In this document: positions 17,358 to 25,902 of the stretch, piece by piece
Position numbering within the stretch: position 1 is the stretch's first letter
Layout: every line of letters starts with the position of its first letter
DNA from: Methylocapsa sp. D3K7
GTDB lineage: Bacteria > Pseudomonadota > Alphaproteobacteria > Rhizobiales > Beijerinckiaceae
Assembly: GCF_029855125.1 (NCBI RefSeq)
Contig: NZ_CP123229.1
Coordinates: 3,578,501 to 3,642,500, forward strand
DNA length: 64,000 nt
Direction of reading: 5' to 3'
The notes under the pieces: model-generated
Told to the model about the DNA's origin: nothing
Databases searched by the model: none
What the model saw: only the letters and a program-made list of their open reading frames with translations
Made by a program: the position numbers and the translations under genes

Positions 17358-17861
17358 TTGAGCGCCCCTAGGGATGATGCCGCGCCGCGCCTCATCCGGG
17401 TCGCGGCGGTACGAGCCGCACTATTCCTTGGCTTCTGGCTTATGGTCTCTGGCCGCAACCTCGCCGATCTTCCGGTGGGGCTGGCGGCCGTTGCGTCTGC
17501 CACCTGGACCAGCCTGCGCCTCCTGCCGGCGGGGCGATCGCGGCCACGCATCACGGCCGTCGCGGCGCTCGCGATTCGCTTCCTACGTCAGTCCGTGGTG
17601 TCGGGAACGGAAGTTGCGTGGCGCGCGCTCAACCCGAGACTTCAACTGCGGCCAGGCTTCGTCGCCTATCCTTTGCGCTTGCCGCCGGGCGGAGCGCGGT
17701 GCGCGTTCTGCGCTCTGTCCAGTCTGCTGCCCGGAACGCTGCCAACCGGGACCGGCGAAGATGGGGCGCTTCTCGTCCACTGCCTCGATGTCGACCAGCC
17801 AGTTGCCGCCAACCTGGCTATGGAAGAGAGTTTGTTCATCCGGGCACTCCGCCATGAGTGA
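17358..17861 (+). CDS. mrpE: Na+/H+ antiporter subunit E (MrpE/MbhA-like)
   Basis: A 167-residue MrpE/PhaE family protein: two N-terminal TM helices, then a hydrophilic domain with the family pattern VVSGTEVAWRALNPRLQLRPGFV and LPGTLPTG, and a VHCLDVD strand near the end. The start is a TTG, which gives MSAPRDD; the alternatives are further inside the helix. It opens a seven-gene operon and overlaps the next gene by 8 bases. MrpE has a structural or assembly role in Mrp-type cation/proton antiporters. Confidence 0.88.
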   Translation: MSAPRDDAAPRLIRVAAVRAALFLGFWLMVSGRNLADLPVGLAAVASATWTSLRLLPAGRSRPRITAVAALAIRFLRQSVVSGTEVAWRALNPRLQLRPGFVAYPLRLPPGGARCAFCALSSLLPGTLPTGTGEDGALLVHCLDVDQPVAANLAMEESLFIRALRHE

Positions 17862-18138
17862 TTTTCTGCTCGCCGCTGCGGGCTTTATTCTATTCACGGT
17901 GGCGGTTGGTCTCCTCCGCATCCTCAGGGGACCTGGCAACGCCGACCGTATGATGGCGGCGCAACTCCTCGGCACCGGCGGAATCGCCTCGCTGCTGCTG
18001 GTCGCCGCGGCGACTGGCGTGCGTGGGGTGGAGGATGTCGCCTTGGGGCTTGCGCTTCTTGCCGCTTTTGCTTCCGTCGCCTTCGTCAACGGCGGGGCGG
18101 CTCCGGAGACGGACGACTCCCGGCGGATGGGCGGATGA
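17854..18138 (+). CDS. mrpF: Na+/H+ antiporter subunit F (MrpF/MbhB-like)
   Basis: A 94-residue protein with three TM helices typical of MrpF, including the family core LRGPGNADRMMAAQLLGTGG in the loop and second helix. It starts inside the end of mrpE (8-base overlap) and its stop overlaps the start of mrpG by 4 bases, so translation is coupled. The subunit belongs to the membrane arm of the antiporter complex. Its size and motifs match the family fully. Confidence 0.9.
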   Translation: MSDFLLAAAGFILFTVAVGLLRILRGPGNADRMMAAQLLGTGGIASLLLVAAATGVRGVEDVALGLALLAAFASVAFVNGGAAPETDDSRRMGG

Positions 18139-18428
18139 ATCTCGTTCTTGACACCTTCAGCATCGCGGCGATCGGCGCTGGCGCCTTTTTCTTTTTTGCT
18201 GGCACGGTGGGTTTGCTGCGCTTCCCTGACGCACTGACTCGTTTGCACGCGCTGACCAAGGCCGACAATCTCGGTCTCGGTCTTGTCGTGCTTGGTTTGC
18301 TGCCCCGCATGGAAAGTCCGCTTGCCGCACTCAAACTCGTTGCCATTTGGGCGCTCGTTCAATTGGCCGGCGCGACAGTTGCGCAGCTTATCGGGCGCGC
18401 AGTCCGGCGCAAGGGAACGGCGGCATGA
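18135..18428 (+). CDS. mrpG: Na+/H+ antiporter subunit G (MrpG/MbhC-like)
   Basis: A 97-residue MrpG family protein with three TM helices and the family motif GLLRFPDALTRLHALTKADN between helices one and two. It overlaps both neighbours by 4 bases (ATGA junctions). In Mrp and Mbh complexes MrpG packs with MrpE, MrpF, MrpB and MrpC in the sodium-translocating half. Confidence 0.92.
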   Translation: MNLVLDTFSIAAIGAGAFFFFAGTVGLLRFPDALTRLHALTKADNLGLGLVVLGLLPRMESPLAALKLVAIWALVQLAGATVAQLIGRAVRRKGTAA

Positions 18429-19363
18429 GTGTTCTGCAAGCTCTCGATACGGGCTTGGCTGCCCTGGTTTTGGCGCTCGCCGCCTGGACTATTTTCGTGC
18501 GCGAGGCTTTTGCGGCCGTCGTTGCCTATGTCGCCTATGGTCTGCTGCTCTCGATCGTTTGGGTTCGCCTGTTCGCGGTCGATGTGGCGCTGACGGAGGC
18601 CGCGATTGGCAGCGGCGTCACGGGCGTGCTGCTCATTGGCGCCGCCGCCCGCCTGCGGGAGGCCGAGGTCGCCGAACACCCCAGCGAACCGCAGCGCTTT
18701 TGGACGATTGTTCTTTGCGCCGCTGTCACTTTGGCCCTTGCCACCGTCGTGCTGTTTTTGCCTGACCCGGCTCCGACACTGGCTCCCGAGGCATCGCAAC
18801 ACCTCGCTGAAACGGGTCTCGGCAACCCCGTCACCGCCGTTCTGATTACCTATCGTGCCTTCGACACGATGCTCGAAAAGGTCGTGCTGGTCCTGGCTGT
18901 CGTTGGCGTATGGTCGCTCGCGCCCGACCGCTTTTGGGGCGGCGCACCGGGGGAACCCCGCGCGATGCATCCGGAACCCACTCTGGCTTTCCTCGCGCAA
19001 ATGTTGCCGCCTCTCGGGATCCTCGTGGGCATTCACATCTTCTGGACCGGCGCGGATGCGCCGGGGGGCGCCTTTCAGGGTGGCGCCATCCTCGCCGCCA
19101 TGTGGATGATTGTCATCATGGCCAAGATCATCGAAGCGCCGCCGGTCGGCGCACTTTGGTTACGGCTTGCGCTTGTCGCGGGTCCCGCCGTGTTTCTGGC
19201 GGCGGGCGTCGCTGGCATCGGTGTGGCGAGCGGTTTTTTTGCTTATCCCGCCGGCTTCGCCAAACCCTTAATTCTCTTCGTCGAGGCCTTTATGACCCTT
19301 ACCATCGCCGTGACCCTCCCGATGCTGGTCGCGGGTCCTCCACGCCGGGCGCCCCGGCGATGA
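18425..19363 (+). CDS. Fused MbhD-MbhE-MrpB antiporter subunit
   Basis: A 312-residue membrane protein that joins three subunits made separately in archaeal Mbh operons. Residues 1-75 are an MbhD/DUF4040 domain (ALTEAAIGSGVTGVLLIGAA). Residues 85-170 resemble MbhE (GNPVTAVLITYRAFDTMLEK). Residues 190-305 are an MrpB/MnhB domain (GADAPGGAFQGGAILAA). In canonical Mrp the first two are the C-terminal part of the giant MrpA, so here that part is detached from the NuoL-like part and fused to MrpB. Four-base overlaps join it to mrpG and mrpC. The fusion is read directly from one uninterrupted frame. Confidence 0.88.
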   Translation: MSVLQALDTGLAALVLALAAWTIFVREAFAAVVAYVAYGLLLSIVWVRLFAVDVALTEAAIGSGVTGVLLIGAAARLREAEVAEHPSEPQRFWTIVLCAAVTLALATVVLFLPDPAPTLAPEASQHLAETGLGNPVTAVLITYRAFDTMLEKVVLVLAVVGVWSLAPDRFWGGAPGEPRAMHPEPTLAFLAQMLPPLGILVGIHIFWTGADAPGGAFQGGAILAAMWMIVIMAKIIEAPPVGALWLRLALVAGPAVFLAAGVAGIGVASGFFAYPAGFAKPLILFVEAFMTLTIAVTLPMLVAGPPRRAPRR

Positions 19364-19704
19364 ATGCGGCAACGCTGGCTGGGCTCACCGGCGCGGCGCT
19401 GGTGGGTCTTGGCCTTTATGGCCTCATCACCAATCCGCAGCCGCTGCGCAAAATTCTCGCCTTCAATCTGATCGGCAGTGGCGTTTTTCTGCTGTTCGGC
19501 ATCATCGCGCGAAGAGGCGCGGCTGCTGGATTTGCCGCCGATCCCGTGCCGCAGGCGATGGTGATCACCGGGATTGTTGTCGCTTTCGCGGCGAGTGCAC
19601 TCGCAATAGCTTTGGTGCTGCGGCTTTTCGATGAGACCGGGCGCGTCACGCTGCGTCCCGAGGCTTGGATGAAACCGCCTGGCAACGGAGCCGATAGCGA
19701 ATGA
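19360..19704 (+). CDS. mrpC: Na+/H+ antiporter subunit C (MrpC/MbhG/NuoK-like)
   Basis: A 114-residue NuoK-like protein with three TM helices. Family features are GLYGLITNPQPLRKILAFNLIGSGVFLL in helices one and two and DPVPQAMVITGIVVAFAASALA in helix three. It overlaps the preceding gene by 4 bases and mrpD by 4 bases. MrpC bridges the D subunit to the E/F/G/B group. Size is normal. Confidence 0.92.
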   Translation: MNAATLAGLTGAALVGLGLYGLITNPQPLRKILAFNLIGSGVFLLFGIIARRGAAAGFAADPVPQAMVITGIVVAFAASALAIALVLRLFDETGRVTLRPEAWMKPPGNGADSE

Positions 19705-21212
19705 TCGTGACGGCCGCTGCCTTCTCGCCAACGGCGGGTGGGTTCCTGCTTGTGCTGGCGATCATCTTGCCAGTTGCCGGCATCCTGTTGTCGCTCGTGC
19801 TCGGCGGGCGTTACGCGGAACGCATCGCGCTCGGCCTCATGCCGCTGGGATTCGGCGTTGCCGCCGTCATTGCCTTCCTTCTCTGGCGCTCCGGCCAGCC
19901 GCTCGTCTACATTCTTGGCGGGTTTACGCCGCCGCTCGGAATCGCACTGCGGGCCGATGGATTTTCCGCCGTGATGATGGTGACGGCGGCGCTGGTGATT
20001 CCGGCCGCCGGGCTTTTTGCGCGCGCCAATTTTGTAACGCCCCCTGGGATCACCGAAGCGCGCGCGCCGCTGGCGTTCTGGATACTGCTGCAGGCGATCT
20101 GGGCGGCGTTGAATATCGTCTTTCTCGGCGGCGATCTCTTCAATCTCTATGTCGCGCTGGAGCTTCTAACCTTCGCCGCCGTGCCGCTGGTTTGTCTCGA
20201 TGGCCGTCCCGCAACGCTCGCTGCCGCGCTGCGCTATCTGCTTTTTGCACTGTTTGGTTCCGTATTTTATCTGCTCGGCGCCGCTTTGCTCTATGGAGCT
20301 TTTGGCACGCTCGACATCGTCCTTCTCGCGGCCCGGATTCGCGCCGAGCCCGCCGTCTGGATCGCGGCGGGGCTGATGACGGCCGGATTGCTTGCCAAGA
20401 CCGCTCTGTTCCCGCTGCATTTATGGCTGCCGCCAGCCCATGCGAACGCGCCCGCCGCGGCGAGCGCCGTGCTTTCGGGGCTGGTTGTCAAGGCCTCCTT
20501 TTTTCTGATCGTGCGGCTCTGGTTTGATGTGTTGCCAGGGCTGCCGAACGCGATACCGGGGACAATCCTTGCCATCCTCGGTTCGGCAGCGATCCTTTCC
20601 GGCAGTGTGCTGGCGCTTCGGCAGGAGCGGCTGAAACTCTTGATCGCCTATTCGACTGTCGCGCAAATCGGCTATTTGTTTTTGATGTCTCCGCTCGCGT
20701 CCGGCACGCATCCCTGGGCTGCCGAAGCCTGGAGCGGTGGCCTGATGCAAACCCTTTCGCACGCTTTCGCCAAAGCGGCGATGTTCCTGGCGGCCGGCCT
20801 CATCGCCGAATCCCTCGGCCATGACCGGATCGCCGGTCTTGGCGGCGCCGGCCGGGCGATGCCGATGACCATATTTGCGTTGGGCCTCGGCGGCCTGTCG
20901 CTGATGGGTCTGCCGCCGAGCGGCGGCTTCGCCGCGAAATGGTTACTGCTCAGGGCCTCCGTCGAGGCTGGCCAATGGCTGTGGGCACTGGTCATGCTGG
21001 CGGGTGGACTGCTCGCGGGCGGATACATTTACCGGGCGCTGGCCCCCGCGTTCACGAGTGCGAGCGTTGCCCTAAAGACACGTCCCCAGCGAAGCCGCGA
21101 GGCTATCGCCTTGGCGCTGGCGCTCTGCGCCGTGCTGCTCGGCTTCGCGCCGCAGTCTTTCTTCGCATTTCTGCAGATCGGCCGCCCTGCCGCGATGGCG
21201 GCTCTTCCATGA
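19701..21212 (+). CDS. mrpD: Proton-conducting antiporter subunit D (MrpD/MbhH-like)
   Basis: A 503-residue NuoL/M/N-like subunit with about 14 TM helices. The proton-path residues are all present: TM5 Glu154 (NLYVALELL), TM7 Lys233 (LLAKTALFPLHLWLPPAH, with His240 and His247) and TM8 Lys264 (VVKAS). It is therefore expected to be a working ion-translocating subunit of the inner-membrane complex. It follows mrpC with a 4-base overlap and overlaps the next antiporter-like gene by 4 bases. Confidence 0.92.
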   Translation: MIVTAAAFSPTAGGFLLVLAIILPVAGILLSLVLGGRYAERIALGLMPLGFGVAAVIAFLLWRSGQPLVYILGGFTPPLGIALRADGFSAVMMVTAALVIPAAGLFARANFVTPPGITEARAPLAFWILLQAIWAALNIVFLGGDLFNLYVALELLTFAAVPLVCLDGRPATLAAALRYLLFALFGSVFYLLGAALLYGAFGTLDIVLLAARIRAEPAVWIAAGLMTAGLLAKTALFPLHLWLPPAHANAPAAASAVLSGLVVKASFFLIVRLWFDVLPGLPNAIPGTILAILGSAAILSGSVLALRQERLKLLIAYSTVAQIGYLFLMSPLASGTHPWAAEAWSGGLMQTLSHAFAKAAMFLAAGLIAESLGHDRIAGLGGAGRAMPMTIFALGLGGLSLMGLPPSGGFAAKWLLLRASVEAGQWLWALVMLAGGLLAGGYIYRALAPAFTSASVALKTRPQRSREAIALALALCAVLLGFAPQSFFAFLQIGRPAAMAALP

Positions 21213-22861
21213 ACGGCCTGGCGAACATGGCCCATGGCTTTGGCCCGCTGCTGCTGGGTATGGCACTGGCGCCGCCGCTTGCCTTGCTGGCCGCTTGCCT
21301 TTCACGACGGCTGCGCCGCCATGCGCTGGCGCTTTTGTGGTTGGCTCCGTTGCCCGCTCTGGCGGCCGCGCTGCTGGTGATCGGCGGCGCGCCATCGGCG
21401 TTCGAGCTACCCGCGCTCCAGATCAGCCTTTTCCTCGACACGCCAGGTGCCATGCTGCTCGCTGTTGCAGCGCTGCTTTGGATTGCCGCCAGCATCACCG
21501 CCTTGGCGGAGATGCGTGGAAAACCGAATGCCGAACGTTTCGCGGTCTGCTGGCTGCTCACCCTGACTGGCAGTCTCGGCGTCTTCATCGCCGCCGACCT
21601 ACTGACATTCTATCTTGTTTACGCGCTCGTGAGCATCCCGGCCTTCGGCCTGATCGCCCATGACGGCGAAGCCGCTTCAAGGCGGGCCGGCGGTGTCTTT
21701 ATTGCGTTTACGGTGCTCGGCGAGGCGTTTTTGCTGATGGGTTTTGTGCTGCTCGCGGTGGGCGAAGCGAGCGGCAGCGTGCAAATCCGTGACGTCATGG
21801 CCGCGCTGCCGTCCTCGCCCTGGCGTGGCACGGCGCTCCTGCTTGTCATCACCGGCTTTGGAATGAAAATTGGGCTGGTGCCGCTCCATGGCTGGATGCC
21901 ACTGGCCTATACAGTGGCGCCCATTCCCGCCGCCGCCGTGCTGAGTGGCGCCGCCGTCAAGGCCGGTGTCATTGGATTGATCCGCTTTCTCCCCTTTGAC
22001 GCCGCCGTCCAGGGCTGGGGTGATGTCCTGGTCGCTTTTGGCTTTATCTCCGCCTTCTATGGGGTTGCGATCGGCATCACGCAACACGATCCGAAAGCGG
22101 TGCTGGCCTATTCCAGCATCAGCCAGATGGGCGTGATCGCCGCCGTGCTCGGCATGGGCCTTTCCGCGGCCGACACGGGGACAATGTTGGATGTGGCCTT
22201 CTATGCGGCCCATCATGTCCTGGTGAAGGGTGCCCTGTTTCTGACCGTCGGCGTCGCCGCCGTGACCAGCGGGCGCCGGCTCTGGCTGGTGCTACTCCTA
22301 GCTTTGGTGCTGTCGCTGAGTCTTGGCGGGTTGCCCTTGACGGGTGGCGCCTTGGCGAAGCTGGCGGTCAAGGCACCGCTGGGAGATGGCACCGCCGGCA
22401 CGCTCGCTACGATCTCGGCGGCCGGAACGACGCTTCTCATGCTGCATTTCCTGCACCGCGTAGCGCGCGGCTCGTCGCAAGATGTGCGGGCGGCTGCCAC
22501 AGCCTGGCTCACCTTGCCTTGGCTAGGGATGACGCTCGCCTCGCTCCTGATCCCTTGGCTGCTGTATCCCGCCACGGGCGGCACTGTGGCCGATGCGCTC
22601 ACCCTGTCGGCGCTAAATGAAGCGCTTTGGCCGGTGCTGGCTGGCGCCGCGCTGGGCCCCGGATTGTGGCTGTGGGGGAAACGCCTGCCGCGCGTGCCCG
22701 TCGGAGATATTGTCGTGGCGCAGGAGGCCGCCTTCCGCGCGAGCTACCCCCTCGGCGCCGCATTTGAACGCATGGATTTGCGGCTCCGGCAGTGGCCTGC
22801 AGCAGGCCTGTCTCTTCTAACGGTCGCCCTCATTTTGGCTGCGGCGGTGTCCGCGCGTTGA
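21209..22861 (+). CDS. Second NuoL/M-like antiporter subunit lacking the TM5 glutamate
   Basis: A 550-residue polytopic protein of the proton-conducting transporter family, last in the Mrp-like operon. The TM7 Lys220 with His227 (GMKIGLVPLHGWMP) and TM8 Lys251 (AAVKAG) are kept. At the TM5 position where the family has Glu it has Ala139 (FYLVYALVSIPAF). It takes the place of the missing NuoL-like part of MrpA, but the Glu loss may change or remove ion coupling. The C-terminal end (from about residue 460) is a weakly conserved helix pair. It starts within mrpD (4-base overlap). Likely role: partner antiporter-like subunit; certainty on mechanism is low. Confidence 0.85.
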   Translation: MNGLANMAHGFGPLLLGMALAPPLALLAACLSRRLRRHALALLWLAPLPALAAALLVIGGAPSAFELPALQISLFLDTPGAMLLAVAALLWIAASITALAEMRGKPNAERFAVCWLLTLTGSLGVFIAADLLTFYLVYALVSIPAFGLIAHDGEAASRRAGGVFIAFTVLGEAFLLMGFVLLAVGEASGSVQIRDVMAALPSSPWRGTALLLVITGFGMKIGLVPLHGWMPLAYTVAPIPAAAVLSGAAVKAGVIGLIRFLPFDAAVQGWGDVLVAFGFISAFYGVAIGITQHDPKAVLAYSSISQMGVIAAVLGMGLSAADTGTMLDVAFYAAHHVLVKGALFLTVGVAAVTSGRRLWLVLLLALVLSLSLGGLPLTGGALAKLAVKAPLGDGTAGTLATISAAGTTLLMLHFLHRVARGSSQDVRAAATAWLTLPWLGMTLASLLIPWLLYPATGGTVADALTLSALNEALWPVLAGAALGPGLWLWGKRLPRVPVGDIVVAQEAAFRASYPLGAAFERMDLRLRQWPAAGLSLLTVALILAAAVSAR

Positions 22862-22995
22862 ATGTCCCTCCGGATCGGGTGGCCGGTCCGGCGGGTCAAC
22901 TCCTATCGACACCGTGCGGCTGCCATGATTTGCTTGCTTTCGAGGCCGATCCGCCGTCAGTTTTGACGCGATGATAGTGAAGGAGAATCGGGACG

Positions 22996-24492
22996 GTGCG
23001 TGCTAGGCTGATAAAATGGACGAAGCGGACCGCGCTGCTGCTCGCGGTCATTGTCGTGACGCTGCTGGCGGCCCGCGTCTATGATACGCAGCGCGGTGCC
23101 CCGCTCGAGCCGTGGCACACATTCGTGCCGCATGAATTGAATGCCAAAGCCATCGATGGCGCTGATTGGGGGGCTTATCTCAAGGCCGAAGACAAAATTT
23201 TCGCGGAGGTAAAGAAAGAAGTCAGCCAAAAGCTCGACGCGGGCGAGCGCATTCCGGTCAATCGCTATTTTGAAGGCAGTCCCATCTATCCGGAAGGCTT
23301 TTCACAAGATTGGAACAGATCCTATGTGCTCGAGCCCGAGGGACCTCCGGTCGGAGCCGTCGTATTTTTACACGGGCTCACCGATTCTCCCTATAGTCTG
23401 CGCCATATCGCGCGGCGTTATCGCGAACATGGGTTTGTCTCGGTCGCGATCCGTCTGCCAGCTCATGGCACCGTTCCGGGCGCCTTGACTGGCGTCGCCT
23501 GGGAAGACTGGATGGCGGCAACGCGGCTCGCGGTCAGGGAGGCGCGGCGGCGCATTGGCCCATCTCTCCCCTTGCACATCATCGGTTTTTCCAACGGCGG
23601 CGCCCTCGCGTTGAAATATGCGCTCGATGCCCTTGAGGATCAAAAGCTGACGCGGCCAGACCGGCTCGTGCTCATCTCGCCGATGATCGGTATCACGCAA
23701 TTTGCGCGCTTTGCCGGATTGGCTGGCTTGCCGTCGATATTCCCGGCCTTTGCAAAGGCTGCGTGGCTTGGCATCGTGCCCGAGTTCAATCCGTTCAAAT
23801 ATAATTCATTCCCGGTGAATGGCGCCCGCCAATCCTATCTCGTGACCCAGGCGCTGCAGCAGCAGATTACCCGCCTTTCCCGCGAGAAACGCTTGGACCG
23901 GCTGGCGCCGTTGCTCACCTTTCAATCCATAATCGACTTCACGGTCTCGACGCGCGCCATCATTTCAAGCTTGTATGCGCAACTCCCGGCGAATGGCAGT
24001 GAACTTGTGCTGTTTGACCTGAACCGATACGCCAAATTTGGCCAGCTGATACGGACCGCTTCGGACACCGCATTGGCGCGTCTTCTGCCAGCGCCGCCGC
24101 GGCTGTTTCGGACGGTAGTCATTGCCAATGCGAATCCAGACACCAGCGAAGTTGTCGAGCGCGTAACAGAGGCAGGCGCCGTTACCGAGCAAACACGTGC
24201 GCTGGGACTTGCGTATCCGCCGGGTGTCTATTCGCTCTCGCATGTCGCCCTGCCGTTCCCAATCAGCGATTCGCTTTACGGAATGCAGCCGGACCAGGCG
24301 GAGAATTTTGGCGTCAATCTCGGTGCCGTCGCCCCGCGCGGTGAGCGGGGCACGCTCATCGTCAGCATGGACGCACTGCTTCGGATGTCCTCTAATCCCT
24401 TCTTTCCTTACATGATCAAGAGAATTGAAGAGGGCATTCCCGCCACAGTTGTTGATCCACCGCAAACCACGGCAGCGCCGCAGCCGCACTGA
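22996..24492 (+). CDS. Alpha/beta hydrolase with an N-terminal membrane anchor
   Basis: A 498-residue protein. Residues 10-27 form one TM helix or uncleaved signal anchor, so the enzyme should face the periplasm. The alpha/beta-hydrolase fold starts near 118 with VVFLHGLTDSPYS (oxyanion HG), and the nucleophile elbow is GFSNGG with Ser199. A His in SLSHVALP (near residue 417) is a candidate third triad member. A long insertion after the elbow forms a lid. The GTG start follows AGGAGAATCGGG. It is 134 bases after the Mrp-like operon on the same strand. The family includes lysophospholipase-like esterases; substrate unknown. Confidence 0.8.
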   Translation: MRARLIKWTKRTALLLAVIVVTLLAARVYDTQRGAPLEPWHTFVPHELNAKAIDGADWGAYLKAEDKIFAEVKKEVSQKLDAGERIPVNRYFEGSPIYPEGFSQDWNRSYVLEPEGPPVGAVVFLHGLTDSPYSLRHIARRYREHGFVSVAIRLPAHGTVPGALTGVAWEDWMAATRLAVREARRRIGPSLPLHIIGFSNGGALALKYALDALEDQKLTRPDRLVLISPMIGITQFARFAGLAGLPSIFPAFAKAAWLGIVPEFNPFKYNSFPVNGARQSYLVTQALQQQITRLSREKRLDRLAPLLTFQSIIDFTVSTRAIISSLYAQLPANGSELVLFDLNRYAKFGQLIRTASDTALARLLPAPPRLFRTVVIANANPDTSEVVERVTEAGAVTEQTRALGLAYPPGVYSLSHVALPFPISDSLYGMQPDQAENFGVNLGAVAPRGERGTLIVSMDALLRMSSNPFFPYMIKRIEEGIPATVVDPPQTTAAPQPH

Positions 24493-24669
24493 TGAATCGC
24501 GATGCTCATCACCGCGTCCATCTGGTGTGTCTCCTAACAGCCACTGTGCCTTTGATTGCGTCACGCAGCCGCTCAGCCTCTGCTATTGCAAAACTCTGGC
24601 AACTGCGTTTCATTCGGGAGTTGACAGCATCAGCTTCCCTTAGACTTTCCTCAAGTTCATGGACATTTG

Positions 24670-25866
24670 ATGACGACGATCGAAACGCCGGGTCTGCTCA
24701 CGTTCACCGTTTCGATTGTCGTGTTCTTTGCCGGCGCGGGTCTCAATCATCTCATCGCACCGCTCCGGCGATGGAATATTCCCGAAGCGGTCACCGGTGG
24801 CTTGCTCGCGGCGCTCGCGACTCTTGCCGTGCATGAGAAGCTGGGGCTTGAAATCATTTTCGACCTCGACGCCCGCGATATGCTGCTCCTCTACTTCTTT
24901 ACCGGCATCGGCCTCAACGCCAAGCTCAGCGATCTGATCGCCGGAGGCCGCCCGTTGCTCGTCTTATTGGGGCTTACGATCGCCTATCTCGTGATCCAGA
25001 ATCTGATCGCCGCGGGCAGCGCCGCAGCGCTTCACCTTCCAAAAGGGATCACGGTCCTCCTTGGTTCGGCCTCTCTCATCGGCGGGCATGGTACCACCAT
25101 CGCCTGGGCGCCGCGGATTACCGAACGTTTCGGTTTGGCCAACGCTCTGGAAATCGGGATCGCGGCCGCAACGCTTGGCCTCGTGATGGCGAGCCTCATT
25201 GGTGGTCCGGTTGCGCGGTTTCTGATTTCCCGCCATGCCCTCTCCGGCCCCATCGATGCGCCGCCAATGATCGGCTTGCCGGACGAGGCCCTCAAGGACG
25301 ATCTCAACCACGTCAGCCTTCTGCAGACGATCCTGGTTCTCAATGTGGCGATCCTAATCGGTTTCGGGGTTCACGAAATGCTCGAGGAGGCGGGCCTCAA
25401 GCTGCCCTTGTTCGTCGCCTGTCTTCTATCCGCGATCGCGCTTACCAACACTGTTCCGCGCCTTTCTTCAAAGCTGCCATGGCCGTCCCGCACCCGCGCG
25501 CTTGCCCTCATCTCCGATCTGTCGCTCAATGTCTTTCTCGCCATGTCCTTGATGAGCATGCAGCTCTGGACCCTCGGGGGGCTTGGGCCTTCTCTTGTCG
25601 CAGTGCTGGCGATCCAGACCATCGTGGCCGTCGTCTATATGCTGTTCATTGTCTTCCCGGCGATGGGCTGCACCTATGAGGCAGCCGTTATCGCGGCGGG
25701 TTTCGGCGGCATAAGCCTCGGCGCGACGCCGACGGCCATCGCCAATATGACGGCGATCACGAAAGCGCATGGCGCGGCACCGACGGCCTTCATCATTCTG
25801 CCGCTGGTCTCGGCCTTCTTCATTGATCTTGCCAACGCCGCGGCGATCGGCTTTCTTGTCCGTTGA
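24670..25866 (+). CDS. gltS: Sodium/glutamate symporter
   Basis: A 398-residue GltS-family carrier with ten or more TM helices arranged as an inverted repeat. Each half has a GGHG or GG-type re-entrant loop: SLIGGHGTTIAWAP in the first half, GFGGISLGATPTAIANM in the second, both strong ESS-family signatures. It imports glutamate with sodium across the inner membrane. The ATG at 24670 was preferred over the TTG one codon earlier. Its sodium dependence fits with a sodium-extruding Mrp-like operon upstream, though no co-transcription is implied. Confidence 0.92.
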   Translation: MTTIETPGLLTFTVSIVVFFAGAGLNHLIAPLRRWNIPEAVTGGLLAALATLAVHEKLGLEIIFDLDARDMLLLYFFTGIGLNAKLSDLIAGGRPLLVLLGLTIAYLVIQNLIAAGSAAALHLPKGITVLLGSASLIGGHGTTIAWAPRITERFGLANALEIGIAAATLGLVMASLIGGPVARFLISRHALSGPIDAPPMIGLPDEALKDDLNHVSLLQTILVLNVAILIGFGVHEMLEEAGLKLPLFVACLLSAIALTNTVPRLSSKLPWPSRTRALALISDLSLNVFLAMSLMSMQLWTLGGLGPSLVAVLAIQTIVAVVYMLFIVFPAMGCTYEAAVIAAGFGGISLGATPTAIANMTAITKAHGAAPTAFIILPLVSAFFIDLANAAAIGFLVR

Positions 25867-25902
25867 GACCGGGCGGCGCCGCTCAACGTCCGGCGTCCGC
25901 TG

